A stretch of 64,000 bases of DNA, taken from positions 434,001-498,000 of the forward strand of contig OZ244849.1 in assembly GCA_965220875.1 (NCBI GenBank), in the 5' to 3' direction. The stretch is from WTFY01 sp965220875 (lineage in GTDB: Bacteria; Pseudomonadota; Gammaproteobacteria; UBA4575). The position numbers and the translations under genes are program-made. The notes beneath the pieces were generated by a model that was not told where the DNA came from, made no database searches, and saw nothing but the letters and a program-made list of their open reading frames with translations. Of this stretch, positions 36,337 to 55,705 are shown one piece after another (position 1 is the stretch's first letter; each line of letters begins with the position of its first letter).

Positions 36337-39300
36337 TCACAGGCAGGAACCTTCTGCCTCCGCCAACAGGGATGCGTTGCCGCCGGCTGCCGTTGTATCG
36401 ACGCACACATGCCGTTCGACCAGGTAGCGTTCACCCGCCGCTGACTCGCTGATCAGCGGCAGAATGGGTCCCGGGCGCCGGGCCAGCGCCACGCGCAATG
36501 TCGCCAGGACGTTGCGCTCGGCACAGCAGGCGACGGCAGCGACACCTTTGAGCCTCGACAGGGTTTCCGGAGCCACCTGCCCGTCCAGTACCGAAACCCG
36601 GGGGTCACTGCACCAGGAGGAAAACGCCGCCTGCGCACCGTTCACGATCACCACCGCAGCATTTCCGGCATCGAAAGCGGTTGCGAGCTGCACCCCTGCC
36701 GCTTCCACTCCCGGACCCAGGCAAAGCACTACCCCGCGCGGGGCAAATGCAAGCCGGTTCGATTCACCGGTCGGACCCGGCAGATCCAACGGTTCGAAAG
36801 GGTTGCGGGCAGGCCCGATTGCACCGCAACGGCCGGCTGCAGTCCCCGCTCCCGGTCGCGGCTGGCGATACTCCTCGAAGCCCCTTGCAGCTTCGAAAAC
36901 GGCTTGCCGGAGACGTCTGTCACCAATCAGCGCACCTTCGAAGCGGCCGCCGGTCGCCGAGGCATGGGCGATCAGTCGCCGCAGATAGTGCGGGCCGCCT
37001 GCCTTCGGGCCGGTCCCGCTCTGTCCCTCACCGCCGAAGGGCTGCGAGCCCACCACCGCGCCGATCTGGTTGCGGTTGACATAGATATTCCCGGCGCACA
37101 CCTGGTCCGCGACGTGCTGTGCGCGATCCTCGATACGCGTGTGCAGGCAGAAGGTGAGGCCGTATCCGGCTGCATTGATGGCATCGAGGACGGAGTCGAG
37201 GCCTCGTGTAGCGTAGGTCGCGACGTGCAGCACCGGTCCGAAGATCTCCTCACCGAGTGCCTCGATACCCTCCACCCGCAATACAGCCGGAGGCACGAAC
37301 CGGCCGGCACCCGGTCCCCACGCGCGCTTCAGCAGCCGGCCTTCGCGTTTGGCGCCGTTGCAGTAATCGTCGATGCGATGCTGCGCCTCATCATCGATAA
37401 CCGGTCCGATATCGGTAGCGAGCTCCCAGGGATCGCCGATGCGCAATTCGTCGATCGCACCGTACAGCATCTCAAGGATGCGGTTCTCGGCCTCCCGCTG
37501 GACGTAGAGGATGCGCAGTGCGGAGCAGCGCTGGCCGGCGCTCTGGAAAGCGGAAGCGACGATGTCGCGTACCGCCTGCTCGGGCTGCGCGGTGGAATCC
37601 ACGATCATCGCATTCAGGCCGCCCGTCTCTGCAATCAGCGGCGCATCGGGCGCCAGGTGCTTTGCCATCGCAAGATTGATGCGTCGCGCGGTCTCGGTCG
37701 ACCCCGTGAAACAAACCCCATCGATGCGCGGGTCGGACACCAACCCCGCCCCCACGTTCACACCGTCGCCGGGCAACAGCTGCAGCGCCTCCCTCGGGAT
37801 TCCGGCCTCGTACATCAGGGCGACCGCACGCGCTGCAATCAACGGCGTTTTCTCGGACGGCTTCGCAATGACAGCGTTTCCGGCAGCCAGCGCGGCAAGG
37901 ACCTGCCCGGAGAAGATAGCGAGCGGAAAATTCCACGGAGAAATACAGGCAATGACTCCGCGCGGCAGGCCTTTGCCGGCACCGCATTCCCGGATCGCCT
38001 CACTGGCGTAAAAGCGGGCAAAATCGCACGCCTCACGCACTTCTCCAACCCCGTCAGACAGGGTCTTGCCCGCCTCCCGGGCCAGCAGTGCAAACAGTTC
38101 CGGCGCATGCGCCTCGTAAAGGTCGGCCACCCGGCGCACGCGCTGTGCGCGATCCTCGACCTCCAGCGAAGCCCAAGCCGCTGCACCGCTGCGGGCGGCC
38201 TCCATCGCCGCCTCGATGTCCGCAGGCGCCGATTCCGTGACATGGCCGACGAGATCCTCAGGCCGGGCCGGATTGCGCACTTCCCGGCACACCGCCCTGA
38301 TGCGCAATCCCGCAGCGGATGGTCCCGCCTCCCACCGGGTATACCGGAACCGCCCGCGCGCGTCATCGATCGCGGCCAGCTGCACAGGATCCGCAAGATC
38401 CCATCCTTTCGAGTTTCTTCGTTCAGGCAGAAAGATATCCGCAGGCGCCTTGATGCGCGGATTGGCGACCGGGCCGCCGGACCGTTCGATCACGGATACC
38501 GGGTCCCGGGCGATTTCCTCCGGCGTCACGCCCGGATCGACCAGCCGGTTTACAAACGAACTGTTGGCCCCGTTCTCAAGCAGGCGCCGGACCAGGTAAG
38601 GGAGCAGATCATGGTAGGCGCCGACCGGGGCGTAAATCCGGCACCGGACGCCGTGTGCCGCACGCACCGCTTCGTGCAGGGCCTCACCCATCCCGTGCAA
38701 ACGCTGGAACTCGAACTGCGAAGTATCGTCGGCCATGTGCAGCACGGCCGCAAGGGTGTGCGCGTTGTGGGTCGCGAACTGCGGGTAGATGCGGTCCGTC
38801 ATGCCAAGCAGTTTGCGCGTGCAGGCAAGATAGGAGATGTCGGTGCCCGCCTTGCGGGTAAAGACCGGAAAACCGTCGAGGCCCAGGGTCTGCGCGCGCT
38901 TGATCTCGGTATCCCAGTACGCGCCCTTGACTAGCCGGACCATGATGCGGCGCTCCAGTTGCCCCGCCAGCTCGTAGAGCCAGTCGATCACGCGGGGTGC
39001 CCGCTTGCCGTAGGCCTGCACCACCACCCCCAGACCGTCCCAGCCGGCAAGCGCAGGATCCGCCAGCACGGCCTCGATGACGTCCAGCGAAAGGTCAAGC
39101 CGGTCCGCCTCTTCGGCATCCACGTTCAGGCCAATGTCCGCAGACCTGGCTTGCAATGCCAGCGAACGCAGTCGCCCGGCCAGCTCGGTCATCACCCGGT
39201 CCCGCTGCCCGAACTCGTAACGCGCGTGCAGGGCGGAAAGCTTGACCGATATGCCCGAGCGCTCGCGAATGCCTGTCAGACCCTCCTGGCCGGCGAGTGC

Positions 39301-39912
39301 GACGATCGAATCCGAGTAGGCCTGGTGGTACCGGTGTGCCTCCGCCTCGGTAAGGGCCGATTCGCCCAGCATGTCGTATGAGTAACTGTAGCCTTTTGCC
39401 TCCATGGCCTCCGCCCGGATCCTCGCCTCGCCCATGTCGCGCCCGAGCACGAAGTGGTGCTCGAGCTTGCGCATCGCATGAACAACCGCTGTGCGGATGA
39501 CTGGCCTGCCGAGGCGCCTGATGACCCGGCGGAGTGTGCCGGCCAGCCCGCCTTGTGCATGGCCGAGCACCTGGCCGGTCAGGCGCAGGGCCCGGGTTGC
39601 GGCATTGACCATCGGTGAGCCCGAGTGGCCAAGATGCGCCGCCCAGTCCGATGCGGCGATCTTGTCTTCGATCAGTGTATCGACGGTTTGCATATCCGGA
39701 ATCCGAAGGAGCGCCTCGGCCAGGCACATGAGCGCCATGCCCTCCCGGCTCGACAGGCCGTACTCGACGAGAAAGCCCTGCATGACCGAGGTGCTGGTGC
39801 TCGCCCGCACGGTGCGGACCAGCTCGACCGCGCGCGCTGCGATCACGTCCCTGTCCGTTACGGCAAGCCCGGCGGCGGCAATGCTTTCACGTACCGCGCG
39901 GGTTTCATCCAT
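36337..39912 (-). CDS. putA: bifunctional proline dehydrogenase / L-glutamate-gamma-semialdehyde dehydrogenase
   Basis: A 1,191-residue PutA that oxidises proline to glutamate. The N-terminal part has no ribbon-helix-helix DNA-binding domain, so it is not an autogenous repressor as in E. coli. The flavin-dependent proline dehydrogenase barrel shows SVKLSALHARYE, LNVDAEEADRLDLSLD and RLVKGAYWDTEIKRAQ. The aldehyde dehydrogenase domain has PWNFPLAIFSGQVLAALAAG, GSTETARRIN, the general-base glutamate in AETGGLNAMIVD and the catalytic cysteine in SAGQRCSALR. A C-terminal extra domain of about 200 residues is present. The start at 39912 is chosen because GGGAGG lies eight bases upstream; ATGs at 39930 and 39972 are also in frame. 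Confidence 0.95.
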   Translation of the reverse strand: MDETRAVRESIAAAGLAVTDRDVIAARAVELVRTVRASTSTSVMQGFLVEYGLSSREGMALMCLAEALLRIPDMQTVDTLIEDKIAASDWAAHLGHSGSPMVNAATRALRLTGQVLGHAQGGLAGTLRRVIRRLGRPVIRTAVVHAMRKLEHHFVLGRDMGEARIRAEAMEAKGYSYSYDMLGESALTEAEAHRYHQAYSDSIVALAGQEGLTGIRERSGISVKLSALHARYEFGQRDRVMTELAGRLRSLALQARSADIGLNVDAEEADRLDLSLDVIEAVLADPALAGWDGLGVVVQAYGKRAPRVIDWLYELAGQLERRIMVRLVKGAYWDTEIKRAQTLGLDGFPVFTRKAGTDISYLACTRKLLGMTDRIYPQFATHNAHTLAAVLHMADDTSQFEFQRLHGMGEALHEAVRAAHGVRCRIYAPVGAYHDLLPYLVRRLLENGANSSFVNRLVDPGVTPEEIARDPVSVIERSGGPVANPRIKAPADIFLPERRNSKGWDLADPVQLAAIDDARGRFRYTRWEAGPSAAGLRIRAVCREVRNPARPEDLVGHVTESAPADIEAAMEAARSGAAAWASLEVEDRAQRVRRVADLYEAHAPELFALLAREAGKTLSDGVGEVREACDFARFYASEAIRECGAGKGLPRGVIACISPWNFPLAIFSGQVLAALAAGNAVIAKPSEKTPLIAARAVALMYEAGIPREALQLLPGDGVNVGAGLVSDPRIDGVCFTGSTETARRINLAMAKHLAPDAPLIAETGGLNAMIVDSTAQPEQAVRDIVASAFQSAGQRCSALRILYVQREAENRILEMLYGAIDELRIGDPWELATDIGPVIDDEAQHRIDDYCNGAKREGRLLKRAWGPGAGRFVPPAVLRVEGIEALGEEIFGPVLHVATYATRGLDSVLDAINAAGYGLTFCLHTRIEDRAQHVADQVCAGNIYVNRNQIGAVVGSQPFGGEGQSGTGPKAGGPHYLRRLIAHASATGGRFEGALIGDRRLRQAVFEAARGFEEYRQPRPGAGTAAGRCGAIGPARNPFEPLDLPGPTGESNRLAFAPRGVVLCLGPGVEAAGVQLATAFDAGNAAVVIVNGAQAAFSSWCSDPRVSVLDGQVAPETLSRLKGVAAVACCAERNVLATLRVALARRPGPILPLISESAAGERYLVERHVCVDTTAAGGNASLLAEAEGSCL

Positions 39913-40037
39913 GAGGGTTGCCTCCCGCATCGATGTCCGAATTTCCGACAGTCGCTGTAGCTGATGAATCATTGATCCACTCGGGGACGGTATATCTCAG
40001 GCCTCTTCATGGTGTCGACTTAACATCAATCCATGAT

Positions 40038-40298
40038 TTATTGATTACCAGGCAGTGGTTCAGTTTGAATTTCTTTTCTTGCATGGCCGCGTTTCCTGGG
40101 CGGTTTATCTTTAACCAGCCCTGCAATTTCTTCCAGAAACCATACATGATCTGCGATACCAGCTTCCATAGCTGGGGTTACTCTTGGGCTTTGATGTATA
40201 TGTCCAAAATTGTAATACATGCAGTGTAGGGGAATAGCATGCATGTGATTCTCTACTTTTTTACTGAATGCATCGGTCAGTCTGGCAAACCGCCTCAC
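40038..40298 (-). pseudogene. transposase remnant (C-terminal fragment)
   Basis: About 86 codons that match the tail of a common IS transposase family, reading RFARLTDAFSKKVENHMHA, then MYYNFGHIHQSPRVTPAMEA and DHVWFLEEIAGL. The usual upstream catalytic part is missing, and the open frame continues upstream into sequence with no likeness to transposases. The pattern around RVTPAMEAGI is widespread in IS1-like and DDE transposase tails. No inverted repeats or target duplications were found around it. It is a decayed insertion next to the polyketide locus. Confidence 0.75.
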
Positions 40299-40494
40299 CC
40301 TGTCAGCTTCTCCCGCCGGGCAGACCCCGGGATCGGGGAGATGCGGGGTGATGGATGGAAAACCGGAACGAAGTGCAATCATGAAAATGTTTGCACACTT
40401 TCCTTCAATTTCCTTGCCGATGAGTATCTCAACGCTTAGAATACTGGCTCTATAAATCATAACTATCTACGGTAACTTTCAGGAGACCATTGCC

Positions 40495-40725
40495 ATGTCA
40501 TCAACAGAAGATCGCCTAAAAAAGCTTGCTCAAGAAAACCTGAATCTTGGGCACGAGCCCGATTTCAGCGTTAAATTCAGTGAATCAGATGTGTCTTCGG
40601 TGGACGCCGTTGCGTTCATTAAGGTCGTCAACAGCGAATTCAACATCACCATTCCGCCAGCGGACGTTGCACAGCTCGAAACATTGGGCAGTCTGGCCGA
40701 TTACATCGAGCAACATACTGGTTAA
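40495..40725 (+). CDS. discrete acyl carrier protein of the polyketide locus
   Basis: A 76-residue acyl carrier protein fold. The phosphopantetheine attachment site reads ESDVSSVDAVAFIKVV; Ser35 aligns with the serine of the usual DSL motif, which is SSV here, so the preceding Asp is lost. The ending LGSLADYIEQH is typical. The start is preceded by CAGGAGA. It is noticeably more AT-rich than the PKS. The nearest downstream gene is the transferase that would activate it. A role feeding or receiving chains from the second KS of the big synthase, which has no own ACP, is inference. TATAAA at 40451-40456 could be a -10 box. Confidence 0.88.
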   Translation: MSSTEDRLKKLAQENLNLGHEPDFSVKFSESDVSSVDAVAFIKVVNSEFNITIPPADVAQLETLGSLADYIEQHTG

Positions 40726-40740
40726 CGTATAGCAGGAAAA

Positions 40741-40771
40741 CCCCACACTCTTGTGATTGACCCGTGTGGGG
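40741..40771. repeat. inverted repeat between ACP and PPTase genes
   Basis: CCCCACAC (40741-40748) pairs perfectly with GTGTGGGG (40764-40771) across a 15-base loop, 16 bases after the ACP stop. There is no U-tract downstream. It may lower transcription into the downstream genes, so the small ACP is made in excess, or protect the 3' end of its message. Confidence 0.4.
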
Positions 40772-40811
40772 CCGGATATCCTGTCACGGTCTTGATATCA
40801 GTCCACGAGTA

Positions 40812-41567
40812 ATGCAAGCCGGTGACCGCGCCAAGGTACTTTGGTGGCGGCGGTTTGCCACAGCGGGCCGCGTAGTCGTTCATCATGTTGATCTGGCACC
40901 GAACACCAGGTGTGAAACGGCAGCGCTGGCTAGGCTGAATGCAGATGAACGCGCTCGCTGGCATCGCTACCGCCACCCCCGGCCTCAGCGGCAGTTTGCC
41001 CTGTGCCGGGCGGCACTGCGCGCTATCCTTTGTGAACGCCTCTGCTGCAGTAACGACGATCTCGCCTTCGTCGTAACCGACCATGGCAAACCGGCTGCGC
41101 TGGTGCGCGGTGGGCCAGCCGGCATCGAATTCAACGTCAGCCACGGTGGCAGGCACGGGTTGATCGCACTCGCCGACAGCGGACGGCTCGGTGTGGACAT
41201 CGAGGAACGCATACCCCGGCACGACCTGGACGGCGTCATTGCAAAAGCCTTCGCACCACGGGAGCGACGGGAACTCGCCGCTGCCGAAGGGAACTCCAAG
41301 ATCAGCATTTTCTTTCGACTGTGGACCTGCAAGGAGGCACTGATCAAGGCTCTCGGTTCCGGATTCTCCCTGGATACGACCGAATTCGAGATACCCCGGT
41401 CGATGTATCTCGAATGCGGGCCAGCAAACCGGCGAACTACATTCCGCTTCCCGCACCTGCCGGAGATCAGCTGGAGTCTCGAAGACCTCGGTACGGCCGA
41501 ATTTGCCGTCGCCGTGGCCCACGAGCTGACGACATCGGGAAACGCCGTCCAGGCCGCCGGCCCATGA
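40812..41567 (+). CDS. 4'-phosphopantetheinyl transferase, Sfp type
   Basis: A 251-residue enzyme that moves phosphopantetheine from CoA to the serine of carrier proteins. Landmarks in order are a basic RARWHRYRHPRPQRQFALCR region, EFNVSHGGRHGLIAL (the SHG CoA loop), GVDIEERIPRHDLDG with the magnesium-binding Asp and Glu, and FFRLWTCKEALIKALG, the W-x-x-KEA motif. ATG 40812 is preferred; a GTG at 40764 sits inside the inverted repeat. Its stop overlaps the hydrolase ATG by four bases. It would activate both the discrete ACP and the internal ACP of the synthase. Confidence 0.93.
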   Translation: MQAGDRAKVLWWRRFATAGRVVVHHVDLAPNTRCETAALARLNADERARWHRYRHPRPQRQFALCRAALRAILCERLCCSNDDLAFVVTDHGKPAALVRGGPAGIEFNVSHGGRHGLIALADSGRLGVDIEERIPRHDLDGVIAKAFAPRERRELAAAEGNSKISIFFRLWTCKEALIKALGSGFSLDTTEFEIPRSMYLECGPANRRTTFRFPHLPEISWSLEDLGTAEFAVAVAHELTTSGNAVQAAGP

Positions 41568-42496
41568 ACGGGAACGCCGCTTGGGAGATTCCGGAGCCGC
41601 TTGCGACCTGCGATGTGCGCCTGGACGAAGAAATCGTTGCCACCGTGCGCAGGTACGGCGAACCGGCCGGACGTCGGCTTGTACTCAGCCACGGCAACGG
41701 CCTGGCGATCGACCTTTACTATCCCTTCTGGTCCCTGCTGCTCAATGACTTCGATGTCTTCCTCTACGACATGAGAAATCACGGCTGGTCCGCACAGGGC
41801 CGGCGCAACGACCACAACATCCCCACGTTCATCCAGGACCAGGACCGGATTCTAGGAGCGATCGACGACAGTTTCGGCGCCAAACCCAGAATGGGCGTGT
41901 TCCACTCCCTTTCCGCCCTGGTTTCGCTGCTGTCGCAATCATCGATCATGGCAGACCCCGAGCGGCCTGCACGCAGGGAGGGATTCAAGGCGCTCATGCT
42001 GTTCGACCCCCCGTTATTCAAACCCAACAGCGGCAGCGAGGCGAAGTTCGAAGAGCTCTCCAAACACCTAGTGCGCAAGACGAGAGCGCGCGTCAATGAG
42101 TTCAGCAGCCGCGAGGACTTCGTGGAACTGCTCGAGTACTCGCCAAACTTCACCCGCGTCGTACCCGGGGTTCGCGAACTGATGGCACGAACGACGCTCA
42201 AAAAGTCGGCCGAGGGCGATTTCTACCAGCTTCGCTGCCCACCGGATTATGAAGCGCAGATCGTGGAATACGCGAGAAGCTACTCGGGGTGGGTGGACTT
42301 CAAGAACCTTTCGTGCCAGGTCAAGGTGCTCGGCGCCGACCCGACCCTGCCATTCGCCTACCTGCCGACATTCGACCTCGTCCAGATGGATACGGTCGAC
42401 TACGATTTCCTGCCGGAAGCGACGCACTACCTGCAATTGGAAAGGCCGGCAGAGTGCGTATCGGCGTTGTACCAGTTTCTCGGTCGAATCAGTTGA
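41564..42496 (+). CDS. alpha/beta hydrolase of the polyketide locus
   Basis: A 310-residue alpha/beta-hydrolase. The oxyanion segment is LVLSHGNGLAIDLYYPF, the D-x-R-x-H-G stretch is YDMRNHGWSAQ, the nucleophile elbow reads GVFHSLSALVS (the usual G-x-S-x-G glycines replaced by Phe and Ser), and the likely catalytic histidine is in PEATHYLQLERPAE. It overlaps the PPTase by four bases. A role as the thioesterase that releases or edits the polyketide, since the synthase has no thioesterase domain, is inference; an acyl-hydrolase acting on another substrate is possible. Confidence 0.85.
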   Translation: MNGNAAWEIPEPLATCDVRLDEEIVATVRRYGEPAGRRLVLSHGNGLAIDLYYPFWSLLLNDFDVFLYDMRNHGWSAQGRRNDHNIPTFIQDQDRILGAIDDSFGAKPRMGVFHSLSALVSLLSQSSIMADPERPARREGFKALMLFDPPLFKPNSGSEAKFEELSKHLVRKTRARVNEFSSREDFVELLEYSPNFTRVVPGVRELMARTTLKKSAEGDFYQLRCPPDYEAQIVEYARSYSGWVDFKNLSCQVKVLGADPTLPFAYLPTFDLVQMDTVDYDFLPEATHYLQLERPAECVSALYQFLGRIS

Positions 42497-42520
42497 TCGC
42501 CGGACGTACAGGGTACAGCC

Positions 42521-42797
42521 TTGTGTCCCTGGCAGATTCCACAACCGCTGTCGATGTGCGAAGTCCGTCTGCACGACGGCAGCCTGATCACGGTACGGCA
42601 GCACGGAAATTTCCCGGGTCCCCGGCTTGTGCCGGGCCACGGAAATGGGCTGGCGATCGATCTGTACGCGCCATTCTGGTCGCTGCTGCTGAACGACTAC
42701 GAACTGCTCGTTCACGACATCAGAAACCACGGCTGGAACGCGCCGGGCGCGCTGCAGAACCACACCATCACGTCATTCGCTCGCGGCCTGGGCTCTT
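42521..42797 (+). pseudogene. truncated tandem copy of the alpha/beta hydrolase
   Basis: About 92 codons beginning at GTG 42521 and paralogous to the first third of the hydrolase immediately upstream. The parallel stretches are CEVRLHDGSLITVRQHG against CDVRLDEEIVATVRRYG, GHGNGLAIDLYAPFWSLLLN against SHGNGLAIDLYYPFWSLLLN, and HDIRNHGWNA against YDMRNHGWSA. The likeness stops before the nucleophile serine would appear, and the frame continues only as a shadow of the permease gene. It is the broken remains of a second hydrolase gene, lost when the permease gene came to lie here. Confidence 0.85.
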
Positions 42798-42821
42798 TTC
42801 GTTGTGCCTGGGAATTCGACC

Positions 42822-44554
42822 ATGAACGCAGGCGATCCTGGCAGCCTCCGCTACCAGCCGGACGAGAAGCCGCCGGCGCTGCTTGTCTTCGGCCTCGGCC
42901 TGCAGATCGCCGTGCTCTCCCTCGCCGCCATCATTGTGGTGCCGACGATCGTGATGCGGGCGGGCAGTGCGGGCGAGGACTATCTGTCATGGGCGGTTTT
43001 TGCCACCGTCGCGATCTGCGGAGTGACGACGATTCTGCAGTCGCTGCGCGCCGGGTGGGTCGGTGCCGGGCATCTGGTCGTGATGGGAGCCTCGGGAGCT
43101 TTCATCGCTGTCTGCATCACCGCGGTTTCGGAAGGCGGGCCGGCACTGCTAGCAACCCTGGTCGTCGTCTCATCCTTCGTACCCTTTGTGCTGTCCGTGC
43201 GGCTGTCGCTGTTCCAGCGGGTGCTCACCCCCACCGTCTCGGGAACAGTCATCATGCTGATACCGGTCACGGTGATGCCGGCCGCATTCGACCTGCTTGC
43301 CGACGTGCCGGAGGGAACCCCGGCACTGGCAGCGCCGCTCTGCGCGGGGGTGGTAGTAGTGGTCATCGCCGGCATCGCCCTGAAAGCGTCCGGGGCGTTA
43401 CGCCTGTGGGCGCCGGTCGTCGGTGTTTTGGCCGGTGCGGGTGTCGCTGCCCTGTTCGGCCTATACGATGCAAGCCGGGTGGTACAAGCACCCTGGTTCG
43501 GCATCCCGGCCGGCGAGTGGCCGGGCTTCGACCTCGAATTCGGGCCGCCCTTCTGGGCACTTTTCCCGCCCTTTGTGCTGGTGGCCGTGATCGCCACCAT
43601 ACGCACCATCAGTGGCGCCGTCGCCATTCAGCGCGTTTCCTGGCGCCGGGCGCGGCCGCTGGATTTCCGGGCGGTGCAGGGAGCGATCAACGTGGACGGG
43701 TTAGGCAACCTGCTCTCAGGACTCTTCGGCACGACACCCAACACGGCGACCACCGTGGGCGCGTCGGTGACCGAGCTGACCGGCGTCGGCGCCCGCAGCG
43801 TAGGGGTCGCAACCGGAGCGATTTTCGTCGTGATCGCGTTCCTGCCCAAGGTGCTCGCGGCGGTGCTGGCGATACCGGGCCCGGTGTTCGCGGCCTATCT
43901 CGGCGTATTGCTGGCGACGCTGTTCGCCATCGGCCTGAAGATGGCCGTCCAGGACGGCATCGACTACAAGAAGGGCCTGATTGTCGGCCTTGCTTTCTGG
44001 ATCGGTGTCGGTTTCCAGAACGGCGCGGTGTTTCCCGACCAAGTTTCGGAATTCGCCGGCGGACTGCTGGCCAACGGGATCACGGCAGGCGGACTTGCGG
44101 TCATTCTGATGACGCTGTTCGTGGAGATGACGAGATCCCGCCGCAGCCGAATCGAGACCGCGTTCGACATCTCGGCGCTGCCGAGCATCAGGGAATTTCT
44201 CGCCGGATTCGCAGCCCGAAGCGGCTGCGACGCGGCCCTGGCAGAGCGATTGGATGCCGCCTGCGAGGAGACACTGCTGACCCTCATGCAGCAGAACGAA
44301 GAACAACGCCGTCTGCGGCTGGTGGCCTACCGGGAAGACAGCGGGGCGGTGCTCGAGTTTGTGGTGGCGTCCCGGGACGAAAACGTACAGAACCGGCTCG
44401 CCCTGCTTGCCAACGAACCCGGCGAGGCGAACGCCGAGGAGGAAGTGTCGCTGCGCCTGCTGCGTCGACTCGCATCCTCCGTCCACTACCGGCAGTATCG
44501 CGGCATGGATGTCGTGACGGTCCGCGTCGCGGCTTCAGCCGGAGGTGGTGACAC

Positions 44555-44558
<4 letters not shown>
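42822..44558 (+). CDS. NCS2-family (xanthine/uracil) permease fused to a histidine-kinase-like ATPase domain
   Basis: A 578-residue protein. Residues about 20-450 are a multi-span NCS2 nucleobase permease, marked by FGLGLQIAV near the N-terminus and the signature NVDGLGNLLSGLFGTTPNTA with TELTGVGARSVG. The final 120 residues are soluble. They look like an anti-sigma/RsbW-type ATPase: an acidic helix LAERLDAACEETLLTLMQQ corresponds to the N-box region, and EEEVSLRLLRRLASSVHYRQ to the last helix. The PKS start overlaps its stop by four bases. The substrate is not known; a nucleobase permease beside a PKS is unusual, and transport of the product is a guess. ATG 42822 is preferred over GTG 42804. 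Confidence 0.85.
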
Positions 44559-54799
<10,241 letters not shown>

Positions 54800-54856
54800 C
54801 CAGCTCGCGGCGGACCCGTTGCACGGGGGCCGAAGCTGCAGGGCAGGGATCAGTAC

Positions 54857-55705
54857 CTACCTGTTTGCATGGCGCACTCCCCTGCGCCGCAACCATTCCA
54901 CTGTGATCAGCAACAGTACCGCAAACACCATCAGGCAAGTGGCGACCGCAAGAATCTCCGGGCTGATCTGTTCGCGAATGCCGGCCCACATCTGCCTCGG
55001 CAAGGTGCGCTGGTCCAGCCCCCCCAGAAACAGCACGGTGACGATTTCGTCGAACGACGTTGCAAACGCGAACAGGGCGCCTGCAATCACTCCGGGGGCG
55101 ATGATGGGCAGCTGCACACGCCTGAAGATGACGATTGGACCGGCACCCAGGCTCGATGCGGCACGTGAAAGGTTGGTGTCGAACCCGGACAGGGTTGCCG
55201 TCACGGTGATCACGACGAAGGGAGTCCCGAGTGCTGCATGGGCCAGGATCAGGCTCAGGTGTGTCTGCCCGAGGCCGATCTCGGAATAGAAGAAGAACAT
55301 GCCTGCGGCAGATACGATGATGGGCGTCACCATCGGCGAGATCAGCAGACCCATCACGACCTGCCGGCTCGGCATGTAGGGACTGGACAGGCCCAGGGCT
55401 GCCAGCACGCCGAGTGCCGTGGCGATGAACGTTGCCGAGACCCCGATCACGAGGCTGTTGACGAGTGCATGACGCCACTCGCCATCCCCGACCACGTTAC
55501 GGTACCAGCGCAGGGAATAGGCGTCAGGATCAAGGCTCAGCATGCCCTCCGTGAAAGTGAAGTAAGGCTCGGCATTGAAACTCAGCGGCACCACGATCAG
55601 CATGGGGGCGATCAGGAACGCAAACACGGCCGTGCAGAACGCAAGGTGCAGACCGCGCTCCAAGCGCTCTCCCAGTGTGAAGCTTGCCCTGCCGGCAGCC
55701 ATCAC
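54857..55705 (-). CDS. ABC transporter permease, PotC-like
   Basis: A 282-residue inner-membrane permease of the spermidine/putrescine (POTC) type. It has six predicted membrane segments and the EAA-like loop (ASSLGAGPIVIFRRVQLPII) that contacts the ATPase. The start overlaps the stop of the PotB-like gene by four bases. It is the last gene of the - strand transporter operon and is convergent with the PKS. Substrate could be polyamines or another cationic or organic solute. Confidence 0.9.
   Translation of the reverse strand: MMAAGRASFTLGERLERGLHLAFCTAVFAFLIAPMLIVVPLSFNAEPYFTFTEGMLSLDPDAYSLRWYRNVVGDGEWRHALVNSLVIGVSATFIATALGVLAALGLSSPYMPSRQVVMGLLISPMVTPIIVSAAGMFFFYSEIGLGQTHLSLILAHAALGTPFVVITVTATLSGFDTNLSRAASSLGAGPIVIFRRVQLPIIAPGVIAGALFAFATSFDEIVTVLFLGGLDQRTLPRQMWAGIREQISPEILAVATCLMVFAVLLLITVEWLRRRGVRHANR

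Noticed and set aside
42798..44551. Continuation of the truncated hydrolase frame through the permease gene, giving a 676-codon frame
   Set aside because: Only the first 92 codons resemble a protein; the rest is arginine- and glycine-rich shadow of the permease frame.
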